DNA of 36,620 bases from Rickettsiales bacterium (lineage in GTDB: Bacteria > Pseudomonadota > Alphaproteobacteria > TMED109): assembly GCA_002689905.1 (NCBI GenBank), contig NZIN01000028.1, positions 1 through 36,620 on the forward strand, read 5' to 3'. Shown in pieces: positions 34,946-36,620 of the stretch. Within the stretch, counting starts at the first letter, position 1. Each line of letters opens with the position of its first letter. The translations under genes were made by a program, and so were the position numbers. The notes beneath the pieces are model-generated. The model worked only from the letters and a program-made list of their open reading frames with translations. It was not told the origin of the DNA and searched no databases.

Positions 34946-35255
34946 ATTGTCTAAATACCTTTACACAAATTAATATTAATAAAATCAAACCAGAAAATAA
35001 AACAAAATTAATCTCTAAAAATAATAAGATAACTTTAAAAAAATTTATGCCAATTGAGTTAAATAAATCAAAATTACTTTCTATATATTTTTGAAACCCT
35101 ACTAAACTATTAGCATTTATAAAATACCAGAGATCTCCAACAGAAAAGTTAGGAAAATTAATACTACAAATAATTAGGCTGTTGCTTAGGAAAAATAATA
35201 TAATAAAAAGTTTTTTTTTTTTTAACATGGTGTTATTTATATTAATATATATCAT
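34938..35255 (-). CDS. Small membrane protein of unknown function
   Basis: I do not recognise this gene. A 105-residue protein (or 96 from the second ATG at 35228) has two hydrophobic segments: residues about 14-32 at the N-terminus and about 72-97 at the C-terminus. Between them is a more polar loop with DLWYFINANSLVGFQKYIE. That loop vaguely resembles small unnamed membrane proteins in alphaproteobacteria, but I cannot name a family. No ribosome-binding site is visible. A 13-A run sits at codons 2-6 after the second ATG. It overlaps pheT at its 3' end and is divergent from tRNA-Ser. Confidence 0.6.
   Translation of the reverse strand: MIYININNTMLKKKKLFIILFFLSNSLIICSINFPNFSVGDLWYFINANSLVGFQKYIESNFDLFNSIGINFFKVILLFLEINFVLFSGLILLILICVKVFRQFN
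35211..35223 (-). repeat. 13-base A homopolymer at start of small membrane-protein gene
   Basis: The plus strand has 13 consecutive T (A on the coding strand), encoding the KKKK after the second ATG of the membrane-protein gene. Tracts of this length are prone to replication or transcription slippage and to sequencing error. Confidence 0.85.
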
Positions 35256-35271
35256 TTTAAATAAAAAAAAA

Positions 35272-35361
35272 GGAGAGGTGGCCGAGCGGTCGAAGGCGCA
35301 CGCCTGGAACGCGTGTATGCGAGCAATCGTATCGAGGGTTCGAATCCCTCTCTCTCCGCCA
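35272..35361 (+). tRNA. tRNA-Ser (anticodon GGA)
   Basis: A 90-base class II tRNA. The acceptor GGAGAGG pairs with TCTCTCC, the discriminator is G and the CCA end is encoded. The anticodon stem CACGC/GCGTG with loop CTGGAAC gives anticodon GGA, which reads UCC and UCU. The variable arm forms an ATGCGA/TCGTAT hairpin typical of serine tRNAs. The T arm is GAGGG TTCGAAT CCCTC. The gene stands alone, with a T-rich stretch just after it. Confidence 0.97.
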
Positions 35362-35366
35362 GCAAT

Positions 35367-36527
35367 TTATTTTTTTACTATATCTTTAGAAAAATTAGAT
35401 ATGAATTGATAAAGATTTTGATTTGAATTTTCTAATACTAATTTCTTATTAACTATCAATGATCCTCTTTTTGCTTCATATATTTTTAAATTAAGTAAAC
35501 TGGAACCTTTCTCATCATAAATAATTCCATTAATAACAAATGAAGCATTAGACTCTGTTGCAATCAACATAACTTCAGGTGGATTAAGATTTTCTGACCC
35601 TTGAGGTGTTTTAACTACTGCTAAATCGTTTTGTTCTAAAATGGTACTGTCTATTAAAGATACAATTTCATCAATTTTACTGCCATTAAGTATTTTTGAT
35701 TGGTTTTGAAATTGCATTAGCGCTAAAATAATATTACCAGCACCCGCAACCTCATTGCTAGTGGATAAGTTGTCTTGATTAGATCTAAAACTCTCTAAAA
35801 CACTTTTAGAATTATCGGTATATTCTATTTTTTGAGAAAAATTATTTTTAAAATAAATAAAGCTTATTAGAATAAGTATTAAAATAACTGAAAGCGAAAC
35901 CAAATAAAATTTATTTATTTTTTTAAAAGAAAAATTATTAGAAGTTATATTCTCAGATGTCATTTGACTAGTATATACTTTAATTTTTTTAGCTATGTTT
36001 TTAAGTTTTTTTTCTCCCTGATATTTAAAATTTATATCAACTTTGTCTTCTACTTCTTGAAAAACCTTTTCTGATATTGTAATTTCTCCAGGGGCTGATA
36101 TTGATTCTAACCTTGCTGCTATATTTACATTGTCTCCATATAAGTTATCATCTTGGGTCATTATGTCTCCAAGATTAATGCCTATCCTAAATTCTATTGC
36201 AATATTATCTTTAACTTCTTTTGCTTTAGCACTAACTTCTTTTTGAATATTGATTGCAGTTTCTAGCGCATCAACGGGGCTTGCAAATTCAGCCATAATA
36301 GAATCACCGGCTGTAGAAAATATTCTGCCATTAAAGTCACCTATGATCTTGTCAGTAATTTTTCTGGTTTCCTTTAATCTAAATAATGTTAATTTTTCAT
36401 TGTAAGCCATAAGCTTACTGTATCCTACTACATCAGCTGCAAAGATGGCAGCCATCTTCCTCTTTGCACCTTCAGCAGTTTTATTGTCCTTATCTAAAAC
36501 AAATACATTTTTATTGCTTTCTGGCAT
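35367..36527 (-). CDS. Class III adenylate/guanylate cyclase with C-terminal TolB/FlgO-like domain
   Basis: A 386-residue protein. The N-terminal cyclase domain (about 22-190) starts RKMAAIFAADVVGYSKLM. Metal-binding D32 (AADVVGYS) and D75 (TAGDSIMAEF), plus N135 and R139 (NVNIAARLESIS), are all present, so it is probably active. One membrane helix follows at about 206-226. The C-terminal part (about 255-384) resembles the FlgO/TolB-N-like domain seen in alphaproteobacterial cyclases of this kind (ILALMQFQNQS, then VINGIIYDEKGSSLLNLKIYE), but the usual TPR repeats are missing. ATP is the likely substrate by family. The gene is divergent from the trmL-like gene. Confidence 0.85.
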   Translation of the reverse strand: MPESNKNVFVLDKDNKTAEGAKRKMAAIFAADVVGYSKLMAYNEKLTLFRLKETRKITDKIIGDFNGRIFSTAGDSIMAEFASPVDALETAINIQKEVSAKAKEVKDNIAIEFRIGINLGDIMTQDDNLYGDNVNIAARLESISAPGEITISEKVFQEVEDKVDINFKYQGEKKLKNIAKKIKVYTSQMTSENITSNNFSFKKINKFYLVSLSVILILILISFIYFKNNFSQKIEYTDNSKSVLESFRSNQDNLSTSNEVAGAGNIILALMQFQNQSKILNGSKIDEIVSLIDSTILEQNDLAVVKTPQGSENLNPPEVMLIATESNASFVINGIIYDEKGSSLLNLKIYEAKRGSLIVNKKLVLENSNQNLYQFISNFSKDIVKK

Positions 36528-36573
36528 AATATTATTGTAGTAATTTTCTAATTAAATAAAAGATTTATTTCTT

Positions 36574-36620
36574 ATGGTTTCAGTAGTTTTATATAATCCA
36601 CAAATTCCTCCTAATACTGG
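36574..36620 (+). CDS. trmL: tRNA (cytidine(34)-2'-O)-methyltransferase, partial (5' end only)
   Basis: The last 47 bases read MVSVVLYNPQIPPNTG from ATG 36574 and run off the window edge. This is the strongly conserved N-terminus of TrmL, a SPOUT-class methyltransferase (typical form: xIVLYxPEIPxNTGN). TrmL modifies the wobble base of certain tRNA-Leu species. Only about 15 codons are present, so the call rests on this motif alone. It is divergent from the cyclase by 46 bases. Confidence 0.8.
   Translation, partial: MVSVVLYNPQIPPNT

Noticed and set aside
35182..35409. A plus-strand reading frame of about 75 codons running through the tRNA-Ser gene
   Set aside because: Its central part (AERSKAHAWNACMRAIVS) is the familiar false translation of a tRNA-Ser gene; the region is explained by the tRNA.
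1..36620. CRISPR array, insertion sequence, prophage, toxin-antitoxin or restriction genes
   Set aside because: No regular direct repeats, transposase, integrase or defence-type genes were seen; the window is housekeeping in character.

Overview
The window is a gene-dense, strongly AT-rich stretch of a bacterial chromosome (roughly 30% G+C by eye, not computed). It carries two tRNA genes and almost no intergenic space; no stretch over 300 bases lacks a gene. Gene content and order match a free-living alphaproteobacterium: the zinc-ribbon FYDLN-acid protein divergent from aroA; cmk-rpsA-ihfB-lapA-pyrF-trpF-trpB-trpA-accD-folC; rnd-kdsD-lptC-lptA-lptB; uppP-GST-queG; and infC-rpmI-rplT-pheS-pheT. 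Low G+C, lysine/asparagine/isoleucine-rich proteins, abutting genes and missing neighbours suggest a streamlined, probably marine, lineage. A specific clade (for example a HIMB59/AEGEAN-169-like group) cannot be fixed from this window.

Layout. 0.1-2.3 kb: a LysR regulator, a metallo-beta-lactamase-fold hydrolase and a stand-alone cyclic-nucleotide-binding protein. 2.3-3.8 kb (minus): an EmrA/HlyD-type membrane fusion protein, tRNA-Ala(GGC) and the FYDLN-acid protein. 3.9-13.8 kb (plus): one long run for shikimate, CMP kinase, ribosomal protein S1, IHF-beta, LapA, pyrimidine, tryptophan, fatty-acid and folate functions. 13.8-22.9 kb (minus): thioredoxin, exonuclease I, a MurU/AmgK-like cell-wall recycling pair, tsaE, ahcY, ptsN, the lptB/A/C genes, kdsD and RNase D. 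23.0-30.3 kb: an NDUFA9-like SDR, uppP, a GST-like protein, queG, a second SDR, an alpha/beta hydrolase and two glycosyltransferases. 30.3-34.9 kb: the infC-rpmI-rplT-pheS-pheT translation operon. 34.9-36.6 kb: a small membrane protein of unknown function, tRNA-Ser(GGA), a class III cyclase and the first codons of a trmL-like gene.

Functional threads. Envelope genes recur: lptABC with kdsD (lipopolysaccharide transport and Kdo), lapA, uppP, amgK/murU and a GT4/GT9 pair, so the cell is a Gram-negative LPS maker. A nucleotide-signalling thread joins the cyclase at the right edge and the cyclic-nucleotide-binding protein at the left edge.

The most interesting observation is in the translation operon. 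Neither infC nor pheS has an ATG, GTG or TTG that fits its conserved protein N-terminus. Each has an ATA codon placed 6-7 bases after a good Shine-Dalgarno core. This suggests the classical IF3 autoregulation through a non-canonical start, possibly extended to phenylalanyl-tRNA synthetase. Other points of interest: exonuclease I sits where alphaproteobacteria usually keep addAB, rpoN and hpf are missing from the lptB-ptsN neighbourhood, and a 13-A homopolymer lies at the start of the small membrane-protein gene. I did not find a clear new defence system, mobile element or CRISPR array.
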